From Puniceicoccales bacterium (GTDB taxonomy: Bacteria > Verrucomicrobiota > Verrucomicrobiia > Opitutales > JAIRLM01), in NCBI GenBank assembly GCA_031275345.1, contig JAISOW010000006.1, forward strand, positions 1 through 64,000: a stretch of 64,000 nt of DNA, written 5' to 3'. The position numbers were made by a program, and so were the translations under genes. Every line of letters starts with the position of its first letter. The stretch's first letter is position 1. A model generated the notes under the pieces. That model did no database searches. It was given only the letters and a program-made list of their open reading frames with translations, and was not told the DNA's origin. Below are positions 33,454 through 41,470 of this stretch, piece after piece.

Positions 33454-34500
33454 ATGCATTCGTCCCCACATCCCATTCTTGCGGTGGATGTGATGGGCTC
33501 CGACCTTGGCCCACAGGAAATTTTGGCCGGAGTTCACCTGGCCCTGCGCCGATTGCCAAGTGGGCCGACGCCGCAGCTCATACTGGTGGGCGACGGGGAT
33601 GTGATTGGCCGGGCTCTGGCCGAGCGGCGCATGCGGGCCATCGGCGGCCGTGTCCGAGTCCACCATGCGCCGGCGGTGATTGGCATGGACGAAACCCCCA
33701 TGCGCGCCCTGCGGCAGCGGGAATCTTCCATGGCCCAGGCGATTGGATTGGTGCGGGATGGTCTGGCCGGCGGCGCCCTAACCTGTGGCAACACGGGGGC
33801 ACTGGTGACCATCGGAACGGTCAAACTGCGGCCCATGGCCCAGTTGGAGCGGCCGGTTTTGGCAACCATCATCCCCGGCATTGGCCGCCATTTTGTCCTG
33901 CTGGACGTGGGAGCAAACCCATCGCCCACTCCGAAGCAGATGGTGCACAATGCCATCCTGGGGGCCCATTACTGCCGGGCAGCATTTCACAACCCACAGC
34001 CGCGGATTGGCCTGCTGTCCATTGGGACGGAGGAAGGCAAGGGCAATGAATTGGTGCAGCAGACCCACGAACTGCTCAAAAAATTGGACGGCATGGTCCG
34101 CTACGTTGGTCTCATAGAAGGTTTCCAACTATTCCAGAACTCGCCGGACGTGGTTGTCTGCGACGGCTTCGTGGGCAATGTTCTGCTCAAAACACTGGAA
34201 TCCCTGGCAAGACAGTTGAAAAGATTCATTGGCAAGGAATTATTTCGCAACCCGCTGCGCATTTTTGGCTGCCTGTTCGCCGCTGGCGCTCTGCGCACCA
34301 TCCGCCATAAATTGAGCACGGAGACCTACGGCGGTGCACCGCTGCTCGGTCTCAACGCACCCCTTTTCAAGGCGCACGGTTCCAGCAGACGCAGGGCAAT
34401 TTGCCACGCCATCCTCATCGCCGAACAATTTTTGCGAAAAGGTTGCGATGATCGGCTGCTGGAACAAATTTTGCGCGCAAACACCCTACTTTTTGAATAA
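33454..34500 (+). CDS. plsX: Phosphate acyltransferase PlsX
   Basis: Converts acyl-ACP to acyl-phosphate for phospholipid synthesis. Motifs: ILAVDVMGSDLGPQEILAGV (normally AxDxMGGDxGP), CGNTGALVTIG, LLDVGANPSPTPKQMVHNA, GLLSIGTEEGKGNEL, DVVVCDGFVGNVLLKTLES, and the C-terminal YGGAPLLGLNAPLFKAHGSS. 348 residues. It lies between rpmF and fabH and is followed after 17 bases by fabH. Confidence 0.94.
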   Translation: MHSSPHPILAVDVMGSDLGPQEILAGVHLALRRLPSGPTPQLILVGDGDVIGRALAERRMRAIGGRVRVHHAPAVIGMDETPMRALRQRESSMAQAIGLVRDGLAGGALTCGNTGALVTIGTVKLRPMAQLERPVLATIIPGIGRHFVLLDVGANPSPTPKQMVHNAILGAHYCRAAFHNPQPRIGLLSIGTEEGKGNELVQQTHELLKKLDGMVRYVGLIEGFQLFQNSPDVVVCDGFVGNVLLKTLESLARQLKRFIGKELFRNPLRIFGCLFAAGALRTIRHKLSTETYGGAPLLGLNAPLFKAHGSSRRRAICHAILIAEQFLRKGCDDRLLEQILRANTLLFE

Positions 34501-34517
34501 AACCAAGGAAATCAACC

Positions 34518-35519
34518 ATGAAAGACCGACAACCTGTCTACGTTCGAGGACTCGGCGCCTATCTGCCTGAGAAAATTTTGACCAATGCCGACCTGGAAAA
34601 GATTGTGGATACCTCCGATGAGTGGATCACTTCCCGCACCGGCATAAAAGAGCGGCGCATCGCAGCCGATGACCAATACACTTCGGATCTATCGGCGGAG
34701 GCTGCAAAGCGGGCCCTGGCCGACGGTGGGCTGGCTGCGGGGGATGTGGATGCCATCATCGTGGCAACCGTCACTCCGGACATGCCATTTCCCTCCACCG
34801 CCGCATTTGTCCAAAAAAAAATTGGGGCCCACACCTGTCCCTGCATGGGCATCGAAGCGGGATGTTCCGGCGTTCCCTATGGCTGTGAACTGGCTTCGGC
34901 ACTTCTTCGCCAGGGCCCGTACCGCAACATTTTGGCCATTTCGGCCGACAAATTGACCGCCATCACCGACTGGCAGGACCGCCTAACCTGTGTCCTCTTC
35001 GGCGACGGTGCGGCCGCCTTTCTTCTCACCTGCGACGCAGAGGGAGCACGGGGTGAGATTCTTGACATTTACATTGCCAATGACAGCTCCGGGGTTGATG
35101 CGCTCTATCTGCCGGGGGGAGGCAGCCGCGCGCCGGCCACGGAGGAAACGGTGCGCAATCGGCTGCATTTTCTCAAAATGAATGGCCAGGAGGTGTACAA
35201 AGAAGCGGTGAAAAGCATGGGGCAGGCGGTTGCAACGATTTTGGAAAGAAACAACCTGGTCCCGGACCAGATCAAATTTTTTTCCCCGCACCAGGCAAAC
35301 CTGCGCATCATCGACGCCATGGCTCGGCAGATCAACGTTCCATTGGAACGTTTTTTGACTGTCTTGCAATGGACTGGCAACAATTCATCGCCTTCGGTCG
35401 GCATTGCCCTGGACGACGCTGTGCGAGCCGGGCGGTTGCAACACGGTGACCTCGTTGTCCTGGTTTCCTTCGGAGCCGGCCTCACATCGGGAACCGTCCT
35501 GCTGCGCTGGATCGGCTAG
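34518..35519 (+). CDS. fabH: Beta-ketoacyl-ACP synthase III
   Basis: Starts fatty-acid synthesis from acetyl-CoA and malonyl-ACP. The active-site Cys is in GIEAGCSGVPYGCELASALL, His in FFSPHQANLRIIDAMA and Asn in TGNNSSPSVGIALDDA. The N-terminus carries LGAYLPEKILTNADLEKIV and SDEWITSRTGIKERR. 333 residues; AAGGAAA lies about ten bases before ATG 34518. Asn is doubled in the GN(T/N)S motif, a mild variant. Confidence 0.95.
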   Translation: MKDRQPVYVRGLGAYLPEKILTNADLEKIVDTSDEWITSRTGIKERRIAADDQYTSDLSAEAAKRALADGGLAAGDVDAIIVATVTPDMPFPSTAAFVQKKIGAHTCPCMGIEAGCSGVPYGCELASALLRQGPYRNILAISADKLTAITDWQDRLTCVLFGDGAAAFLLTCDAEGARGEILDIYIANDSSGVDALYLPGGGSRAPATEETVRNRLHFLKMNGQEVYKEAVKSMGQAVATILERNNLVPDQIKFFSPHQANLRIIDAMARQINVPLERFLTVLQWTGNNSSPSVGIALDDAVRAGRLQHGDLVVLVSFGAGLTSGTVLLRWIG

Positions 35520-35528
35520 GGCCATGCC

Positions 35529-36305
35529 ATGGACGGTGGAACGCAGATCCATCCTCTGGCCATCGTCGAGCCGGGAGCTAGCCTTGGCGTTGGGGTGCAA
35601 ATTGGCCCCTACGCCTACGTTGGCCAGGATGTGAAGCTGGGCGATGGATGCGTGGTCCACCACCACGGCGTGGTGCAGGGCAATAGCTTTTTTGGAAAAG
35701 CCAATGTAATATATCCCTTTGCCTTCATCGGTGGCCTGTCCCAGGACCTGAAATACGACGGTTCCAACGCACCGCTTACCGTGGGCGATCGCAATGTGTT
35801 TCGCGAATTTTCCACGGTGCACTGTCCATCAACGTCGTTGGGCCATACCCGCATCGGCAATGACAACCACATCCTAGCCTATGGCCACGTGGGCCACGAC
35901 TGCATTTTGGAGGATCATGTCCTCATCAGCAGCAAGGCGGTGCTGGGTGGCCATGTGGAGGTGGATTCGCATGCCATCGTCGGCGGCGCAGCAGCGGTGC
36001 ACCAATTTTGCAAAATTGGCTGCCATGCGTTTTTGGGAGGACTGTCGGCCCTCGTCCAAGACCTGCTGCCCTACCTGATCGCCGAAGGTAACCGTGCCCG
36101 CATGCGGACCTACAATCTGGTGGGTCTGCAGCGCCATGGTTTTTCCGAAAGCGACATCGCCGCGGTACGCCACATGTTTAACCGTCTCTACAAAGAGGGC
36201 AGGGACAGAGGTTTGGACGGCATTGCGGCCGACGATACCATCCCGCTCCACCTGCGCCAGAAGATGGTAGATTTTCGCAGGCGCAGCACGAGGGGCCTGG
36301 CCTGA
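35529..36305 (+). CDS. lpxA: Acyl-ACP--UDP-N-acetylglucosamine O-acyltransferase
   Basis: First step of lipid A synthesis. Left-handed beta-helix hexapeptide repeats run through residues 5-190 (IHPLAIVEPGASLGVGVQIG, and later DHVLISSKAVLGGHVEVDSH). LpxA-specific GGLSQDLKYDG and the catalytic His in LAYGHVGHDC are present. A helical C-terminal domain ends the 258 residues. It follows fabH by 9 bases and fits with kdsA and lpxC-fabZ elsewhere in the window. Confidence 0.95.
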   Translation: MDGGTQIHPLAIVEPGASLGVGVQIGPYAYVGQDVKLGDGCVVHHHGVVQGNSFFGKANVIYPFAFIGGLSQDLKYDGSNAPLTVGDRNVFREFSTVHCPSTSLGHTRIGNDNHILAYGHVGHDCILEDHVLISSKAVLGGHVEVDSHAIVGGAAAVHQFCKIGCHAFLGGLSALVQDLLPYLIAEGNRARMRTYNLVGLQRHGFSESDIAAVRHMFNRLYKEGRDRGLDGIAADDTIPLHLRQKMVDFRRRSTRGLA

Positions 36306-36455
36306 GCGGTGAACGTGTCAATAATTGGTAAAATTCGCCGGGTTGTTGGAAAAATTTTCCCTTACCGGTGAATTTTTTCAAAAAAGTGCCGCAAAGTCTC
36401 ATTTTTCCCTAAATTTTTTGCAAAAACACTTGCAACCATTGGATGGTACTCTTTA

Positions 36456-36480
36456 GTTTCCGCAAGGTTTTGCGAGAAAC
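36456..36480 (+). promoter_or_regulatory. 5'-UTR stem-loop ahead of the major barrel protein
   Basis: GTTTCCGCAA (36456-36465) pairs with TTGCG-a-GAAAC (36470-36480) around a GGTT loop, with one bulged base. It lies 24 bases before the ATG at 36504 and just upstream of an AAGGA site. Such leader hairpins often stabilise highly expressed porin mRNAs; that role here is inference. Confidence 0.5.
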
Positions 36481-36503
36481 CGGAACTGAAAGAAGGATTA
36501 ACC

Positions 36504-37421
36504 ATGAAAAAGACAGCAGTTTCGCTGACCCTTGCCGGGGTGTTGGGTTTTGGCGCCCTGCATGGCCTGGAAGTGCCTGCGTTTCAAATGCCTCCCCTGA
36601 CCGTTGACGCCAAGATCGGTTTTAACACCGAATATGTCAACCACGGCCGCCGGGAGGGCGAAAAGTGCATCCAGATGGCGGTTGAGACCGGTCTGGACTT
36701 TGGCGGTGGCCATGGCTACATTGGAGCGACTTCCGCACTCATGCTGGCCGATTCCATTCCCTGGTGGTCCCATGGCCGTGCTCTGTCCATGAACAACATA
36801 TCGCCCTACATTGGCTATAGCCATGACCTGGCGAATTGCTGCGTACTGGACATTGGCTATACAGCCCATCTCTACACCAACGTCAAGCCGTTTGAGAGGT
36901 GGTTGAACATGAATGATGGTTGGTGGGGAGAACAGCTTTATCCAATCGACGATAATTCCAACGAATTCTACATTGGCGTCACGGCGGACGTGGTTTGTTC
37001 GCCAAAGCTGTACCTGGCCTACGATTTCAACCGCAAAGAGTTTGACCTGGTGGGCTCTATCCGCTACGGCTACGACCTTACCGCCTGCGGCCTGAACAAT
37101 TTTTCCCTGGAAGGCAAGGCCCACGTCGGCTACGACTACGCGAAGCGGCCATTTGGGGTAAAAAACTTTTTCAAGGATGTGGCCGGGATTGGTTCCTTTG
37201 ACAATCCCATCGAAGGGCGGTTTCGTGATCAATGCAAGGACTACTTCTACTTTGGATTGGGGGCTGACCTGGTCTACAAGTACAATGAGCAGTCCAATGT
37301 GCGGATTGGTGCGCGCTACGAGGTGAATTCGACGTCCAAGAATCACTGGAACAATGCGCTGTTTGGCGGCGGTCACAAGGGCCTGATCTGGTTCTCCAGC
37401 GCCGTTGAGTTCAGCTTCTAG
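36504..37421 (+). CDS. Outer-membrane beta-barrel protein
   Basis: 305 residues with a signal peptide (MKKTAVSLTLAGVLGFGALH, cleavage after GLE-type region). Many short amphipathic strands alternate with aromatic-rich turns: IGFNTEYVNHGRREGE, NNISPYIGYSHDL, LDIGYTAHLY, FYIGVTADVV, LYLAYDFNRKEFDLVGSIRY and VRIGARYEVN. The last residue is Phe (SSAVEFSF), typical of BAM substrates. An AAGGA site precedes ATG 36504, and a strong terminator follows. It is a single-gene unit and probably highly expressed. The porin family is not identified. Confidence 0.8.
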   Translation: MKKTAVSLTLAGVLGFGALHGLEVPAFQMPPLTVDAKIGFNTEYVNHGRREGEKCIQMAVETGLDFGGGHGYIGATSALMLADSIPWWSHGRALSMNNISPYIGYSHDLANCCVLDIGYTAHLYTNVKPFERWLNMNDGWWGEQLYPIDDNSNEFYIGVTADVVCSPKLYLAYDFNRKEFDLVGSIRYGYDLTACGLNNFSLEGKAHVGYDYAKRPFGVKNFFKDVAGIGSFDNPIEGRFRDQCKDYFYFGLGADLVYKYNEQSNVRIGARYEVNSTSKNHWNNALFGGGHKGLIWFSSAVEFSF

Positions 37422-37449
37422 AAAAAAAGTTCTGGGTGCTATAGGCGGG

Positions 37450-37476
37450 GAGCCCCTTCGGGGGCTCTCTTTTTTT
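37450..37476 (+). terminator. Rho-independent terminator
   Basis: GAGCCCC (37450-37456), TTCG tetraloop, GGGGCTC (37461-37467), then a T-rich run to 37476. It is the clearest intrinsic terminator in the window and ends the barrel-protein transcript. Confidence 0.92.
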
Positions 37477-37561
37477 GTGCAGAGATTTTTTAATCAACCA
37501 GCTGTCTTCTGCGGCATTTGCAGAAATGGCACGAGGTGTGGAAAACCGTGGCGGACGCTGC

Positions 37562-38683
37562 CTAGGAGTGGCTCGCTAAAAATTGGATCAATTCGCCGCG
37601 GCTTGGCAGGCGGCCAAGGCGCACATAGCTGCCGGCCAGTGCGTTGCCAAGGAATAGGCAGGAGGAACGGCCAAGGCCATGGCAGTGGGCAAAAAGAAAG
37701 CCACCATTGAAGGTGTCACCACCGCCTGTGCTGGCGGTTGGTGTTGGCGTAAAAAATCCTTCCGCCGTTATCCAACCATTCTTTCCAAACGAATCCGCCC
37801 CATCGTAGCGGTGCAGCAACCATTCCAGCGGCCAGCGGCTGTGCAGCACCCGCAGCGTTGCCTCCCGGTCCCGGCAGTCCAGTCCACCAACCAACGATGC
37901 CATGCGCTCCATTTCCTTGCCGTTGAGGCTTAAAAATGTTGGCCGCAGCTGGGAAAATTCTGCTAGCAGGTCCAAAAGTTGGCAAATGTCATCGTCCATG
38001 CGGCGGACCGGGTCGGAGATGTCAAAAAAAAATGCTGTCCCTTGGCCGGTTTGCGGCAGAACATCGTGCAAAATTTTCTGAAAAAGTTGGGTGCCCTTGG
38101 GAAGCATGGTCCAATTCATGAGCGCCACCGCATCCTGTCCCTGCCATAGCCCAGCCAGGCCGCCGGGTGGCAGGGATGCGGCAATTGTGCCATGGTCCAT
38201 GGACTCCAGTGGCTGGGAATTTGTTATGAGAATTTTTCCATCGCTGAATTCGAAGGCATCGGTTTCGTTGGGTGGACCGATGGAATGGGTGCGGCAGCTG
38301 TTTTCTTTGACCAGATCTGCAAAAACTGGGTGAATGGGCTGGCCCAGATTTGCGGCAACCGTTGCCGTCCCGCCCAGCGCCCTGAATGCCAGTGCGCAGA
38401 GGACCGCATTGCCACCGGCCCTGGTTTGCAGCGGAATGCGCTCTATGTTGGTGCTCCGTCCAGCGGCGGAGGCAATGCGCTCGGCCAACTCGCCGATGGT
38501 GTGCATTGGGATTGGGCCGGCATCCGTCCGGCGGCCAATTACCCGGTACAGTCGGTCCACAGCGCCGTCAAAGCCTGTAAATAGCGCGCCGCCTCTCGCC
38601 CCACGGCGCAGCAGGTTGAGTACGTGAACCCGTGCATCTTCCTCACCGCGGCCGCACATCTTCATTCCGGGACGGTTCGCCAC
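37562..38683 (-). CDS. PfkB-family carbohydrate kinase
   Basis: Phosphorylates a sugar or nucleoside. The N-terminal part has TGFDGAVDRLYRVIGRR and GGNAVLCALAFRALGGTATV, the PfkB substrate-site pattern. The C-terminal anion-hole and catalytic motif reads TASTGGGDTFNGGFLFAHCH, where TGAGD is usual; the catalytic Asp is kept. About 365 residues, somewhat long. It overlaps the AmaP-like gene by 41 bases and ends the accB-accC operon. The substrate is unknown. Confidence 0.78.
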   Translation of the reverse strand: MANRPGMKMCGRGEEDARVHVLNLLRRGARGGALFTGFDGAVDRLYRVIGRRTDAGPIPMHTIGELAERIASAAGRSTNIERIPLQTRAGGNAVLCALAFRALGGTATVAANLGQPIHPVFADLVKENSCRTHSIGPPNETDAFEFSDGKILITNSQPLESMDHGTIAASLPPGGLAGLWQGQDAVALMNWTMLPKGTQLFQKILHDVLPQTGQGTAFFFDISDPVRRMDDDICQLLDLLAEFSQLRPTFLSLNGKEMERMASLVGGLDCRDREATLRVLHSRWPLEWLLHRYDGADSFGKNGWITAEGFFTPTPTASTGGGDTFNGGFLFAHCHGLGRSSCLFLGNALAGSYVRLGRLPSRGELIQFLASHS

Positions 38684-39131
38684 TTCGACAGTTGCATGGC
38701 TGGGATTCGGCCGGCCGATTTGCCGGAAAAAATCCGGTCACCTGCACATCAATGGAACACCCATCGTCGAGGCCAAACTGATCCCGCAGCTGTGCCGTGG
38801 CAATGTCCTGGATGCGCTGGGCGATGGCCTGCACGTTGCAACCTTCCGGAACTCGCAGGCATAGGCGGATGCGTAGATGATTTTTTTTTCTACCAATGGC
38901 AATGCAGCAGGGCTTGATCCTCTCCTCCGCCCGAAAACAGCAGCTGCGGATGGCACCGCGCAATGCCCGCATCGAAATTGTGACGGTGCCCAAATCTCCC
39001 GAAGTAACTACCAGCGGCCGCCGCCTGCGGCGCATGGCTAGAAGGACCCAACCAACGGCCAACAATCCCGCCAACCAGCACCAAAAGGATGCCCCACCCA
39101 CCTGGCTCCAATCCATCCAACAACATTCCAT
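38643..39131 (-). CDS. AmaP-like membrane protein partnering Asp23
   Basis: 162 residues. A single transmembrane segment lies near the N-terminus (FWCWLAGLLAVGWVLLAM) followed by RRRRR, so the rest is cytoplasmic. The remaining part has an Asp23-like or BON-like alternation (LRIRLCLRVPEGCNVQAIAQ; IQDIATAQLRDQFGLDD) similar to alkaline-shock membrane anchors (AmaP). AGGAG lies 7 bases before ATG 39131, an unusually good site for this window. It follows the Asp23-family gene directly. Identity rests mostly on context and architecture. Confidence 0.55.
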   Translation of the reverse strand: MECCWMDWSQVGGASFWCWLAGLLAVGWVLLAMRRRRRPLVVTSGDLGTVTISMRALRGAIRSCCFRAEERIKPCCIAIGRKKNHLRIRLCLRVPEGCNVQAIAQRIQDIATAQLRDQFGLDDGCSIDVQVTGFFPANRPAESQPCNCRSGEPSRNEDVRPR

Positions 39132-39141
39132 CACGCCGCTC

Positions 39142-39534
39142 CTATTCCGCATTTTCCTGGCTGACCGCATGCCGGGCGCGCACGCCGTCAATGGTCACAT
39201 TCACCCGTGCCACGGCCGTCCGCGTCATGGCAAATACCTGCTGGGCAATGCTACGTTGAATTTGCGTAGCCACATCCATCAGCGGCACACCGAAATAGAG
39301 CACCACCCGCACTTCGATGGCATAGCGGCCATCCTCCTCTTCCCGCACGCTGATTCCCCGCTCCGTATCTTTGCGGGAAAACAGCTCTGCCATGCCGCCA
39401 AAAAATGTGCCACCCACCTGGGCCACGCCGGGAACCTCCTGGACACAGATGCGAATGATGCTGGCCACGACGGAATGGTTGATGCGGATTTCTCCCTCCA
39501 ACTCATTTCCCTCTTCCACTTCACCGGTCTTCAT
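39142..39534 (-). CDS. Asp23/Gls24-family envelope stress protein
   Basis: 130 residues with the Asp23 pattern: LEGEIRINHSVVASIIRICV then QEVPGVAQVGG, and a C-terminal RYAIEVRVVLYFGVPLMDVA then TQIQRSIAQQVFAMT and VARVNVTIDGVR. In firmicutes Asp23 coats the membrane through AmaP, whose likely counterpart is the next gene. ATG 39534 overlaps the accC stop (ATGA). Linking Asp23 to acetyl-CoA carboxylase genes suggests a role at the membrane in lipid or envelope homeostasis. Confidence 0.85.
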   Translation of the reverse strand: MKTGEVEEGNELEGEIRINHSVVASIIRICVQEVPGVAQVGGTFFGGMAELFSRKDTERGISVREEEDGRYAIEVRVVLYFGVPLMDVATQIQRSIAQQVFAMTRTAVARVNVTIDGVRARHAVSQENAE

Positions 39535-40910
39535 AGCTGTCTCCTTTCCTGGCCAAGATCCGCTCCGTGGCGAGTGGAAAATTTTTCCAGAAAATTTGTG
39601 GCAAAGTGGCCGGATTGAAAAATTTGATCGGCAAAAATTTCTCGCAGGTAGGGAATGGTCGTGTGGATGCCCTGGACAACTGCGGCGGCGAGTGCGCTCT
39701 CCATCTTGCGCAGCGCGGATGTCCTATCCCGGCCGATGGCGATGATTTTTCCCAAAAGGCTGTCGTAGTGGTGAGGAATGCGGTAGCCGCCGTAGGCGTG
39801 GGAATCGATGCGGATGCCAGGCCCCCCCGGCAGGTACCAGAGAGAAATCGTTCCCGGTTGCGGCGCAAAGCTGTTGGACGGATCTTCGGCATTGATTCGA
39901 CACTCCACGGCGTGGCCAGACATTCGCACATCCTTCTGTTCCAGATCTAGCCGCTCACCGGCTGCGATGCGCAGCTGCCACTGCACCAGGTCAATGCCTG
40001 TCACCATCTCCGTGACACCGTGTTCCACCTGGATGCGGGTATTCATTTCCATAAAATAGAATTTTCCATCCCGATCCAGCAAAAATTCTACGGTGCCAGC
40101 GCTTTGGTAGCTGCAACTTTTGGCTAGACGGACGGCCGCTTCTCCCATCTTCCTGCGCAGTGAGGCGTCGAGGGCTGGAGATGGTGCTTCTTCGATGAGC
40201 TTTTGGTAGCGCCGTTGGATGGAACAATCTCGCTCACCCAGGTGCAGCACATGGCCATGGCCATCGGCCAAAATTTGAAATTCAATGTGGCGCGGCTCGC
40301 CAAGAAATTTTTCAAAGTAGATGCGACCATCGCCAAAGTTTTTTTCCGCCTCCACCTGGGCAATGGCAAATTCCCTAAAAAATTCATCCGCACAGCGGAC
40401 GAGTCGCATGCCCTTGCCGCCACCGCCGGACACCGCCTTCAACAAAATGGGAAAGCCCACGCGCCGTGCCTGGCGCAGGCCATCCTCCGCCCGTTCCACC
40501 GGCCCATCGCTTCCCGGTAGGACGGGAACCTTGGCCCGCAGGGCCGCATCCCTGGCTCTTGCCTTGTCGCCTAGCCGGGCAATGACATCCGCCCCAGGGC
40601 CAACGAAGGCAATGCCGCAGGCCCGGCACTGTTCGGCAAACTTGGCATTTTCTGACAAAAATCCATAGCCGGGGTGGATGGCATCCACGTTGCCCAGTTC
40701 CGCCGCTGCCAGGATGCGGTCCATGCGCAGGTAGCTGCCATCCGCCGGCCCATCGCCGATGCAAATGGCTTCATCGGCAAGGTGGACGTGCAAAGAGTCC
40801 TCATCCGCCTGGGAATAGACGGCCAACGTGCGAATGCCGAGTTCACGGCAGGCGGAGATGATGCGGACGGCAATTTCTCCCCGGTTGGCAATGAGCAATT
40901 TTTCCAGCAT
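39531..40910 (-). CDS. accC: Acetyl-CoA carboxylase, biotin carboxylase subunit
   Basis: Carboxylates biotin on AccB using ATP and bicarbonate. 459 residues from ATG 40910. Motifs: LLIANRGEIAVRIISACREL, GYGFLSENAKFAEQCRA, ATP-grasp KAVSGGGGKGMRLV, HIEFQILADGHGHVLHLGER, DCSIQRRYQKLIEEAP, FYFMEMNTRIQVEHGVTEMV and HAVECRINAEDP. The frame continues upstream but without similarity. It follows accB by 10 bases. accA and accD are not in the window. Confidence 0.96.
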   Translation of the reverse strand: MLEKLLIANRGEIAVRIISACRELGIRTLAVYSQADEDSLHVHLADEAICIGDGPADGSYLRMDRILAAAELGNVDAIHPGYGFLSENAKFAEQCRACGIAFVGPGADVIARLGDKARARDAALRAKVPVLPGSDGPVERAEDGLRQARRVGFPILLKAVSGGGGKGMRLVRCADEFFREFAIAQVEAEKNFGDGRIYFEKFLGEPRHIEFQILADGHGHVLHLGERDCSIQRRYQKLIEEAPSPALDASLRRKMGEAAVRLAKSCSYQSAGTVEFLLDRDGKFYFMEMNTRIQVEHGVTEMVTGIDLVQWQLRIAAGERLDLEQKDVRMSGHAVECRINAEDPSNSFAPQPGTISLWYLPGGPGIRIDSHAYGGYRIPHHYDSLLGKIIAIGRDRTSALRKMESALAAAVVQGIHTTIPYLREIFADQIFQSGHFATNFLEKFSTRHGADLGQERRQL

Positions 40911-40920
40911 GGGGCACTCC

Positions 40921-41382
40921 TCATTCCGGCCGCCGAACCCTAAAAAGGGGTTGACCAAATTCCACCGCCTGGCCATCCTTGGCCAAAACCTCAACAACCG
41001 TGCCGCACACCTCGGCCGGAATTTCATTCATCACCTTCATGGCCTCTACTATGCAGACGGTCGTTGTCTGGGACACCGTACTGCCCACCTCGACAAAGGC
41101 CGGCTTTTCCGGTGCAACCGAGCGGTAGAATGTTCCCACCATGGGCGAATGGACGGTGCAAATATTGCCATCGGCCGTCTGGGTACAGGACACAACGGCC
41201 GGCTCCACGCGCTGGGTGGCATGGCCTTCGGCCACGGTCCGCGGCGTGGAAACCTGCGGCGCAACCTGGCGGCGAATGCGCACGCGCATTCCTTTTCGCT
41301 CCACCTCAAGTTCAACGAGGGCAAAGCGTTCTGCCAATTCTACCAACCGCTCCAATTCCTTCAAACCCATTGCCGCCGTCAT
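40921..41382 (-). CDS. accB: Biotin carboxyl carrier protein
   Basis: Carries biotin for acetyl-CoA carboxylase. N-terminal LKELERLVELAERFALVELE, a variable linker, then the biotinyl domain with TVHSPMVGTFYRSVAPEKPA and the biotin-attachment EAMKVMNEIPAEVCG. 153 residues from ATG 41382, with ATG 41370 as an alternative. First gene of the accB-accC-asp23-amaP-pfkB run; it is divergent from metG, with roughly 90 bases for promoters in both directions. Confidence 0.93.
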   Translation of the reverse strand: MTAAMGLKELERLVELAERFALVELEVERKGMRVRIRRQVAPQVSTPRTVAEGHATQRVEPAVVSCTQTADGNICTVHSPMVGTFYRSVAPEKPAFVEVGSTVSQTTTVCIVEAMKVMNEIPAEVCGTVVEVLAKDGQAVEFGQPLFRVRRPE

Positions 41383-41470
41383 TGTCAGCGGCCGTTGGCC
41401 GGATGCAATTTGTTTTTTCTCTTTGGCAAAAAGCATTGCACCGAATAAAAATGTGTTCTTAGCTGCGGCG

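Noticed and set aside
33049-33666. 205-residue minus-strand open frame
   Set aside because: It is antisense to rpmF and the start of plsX, both clear genes.
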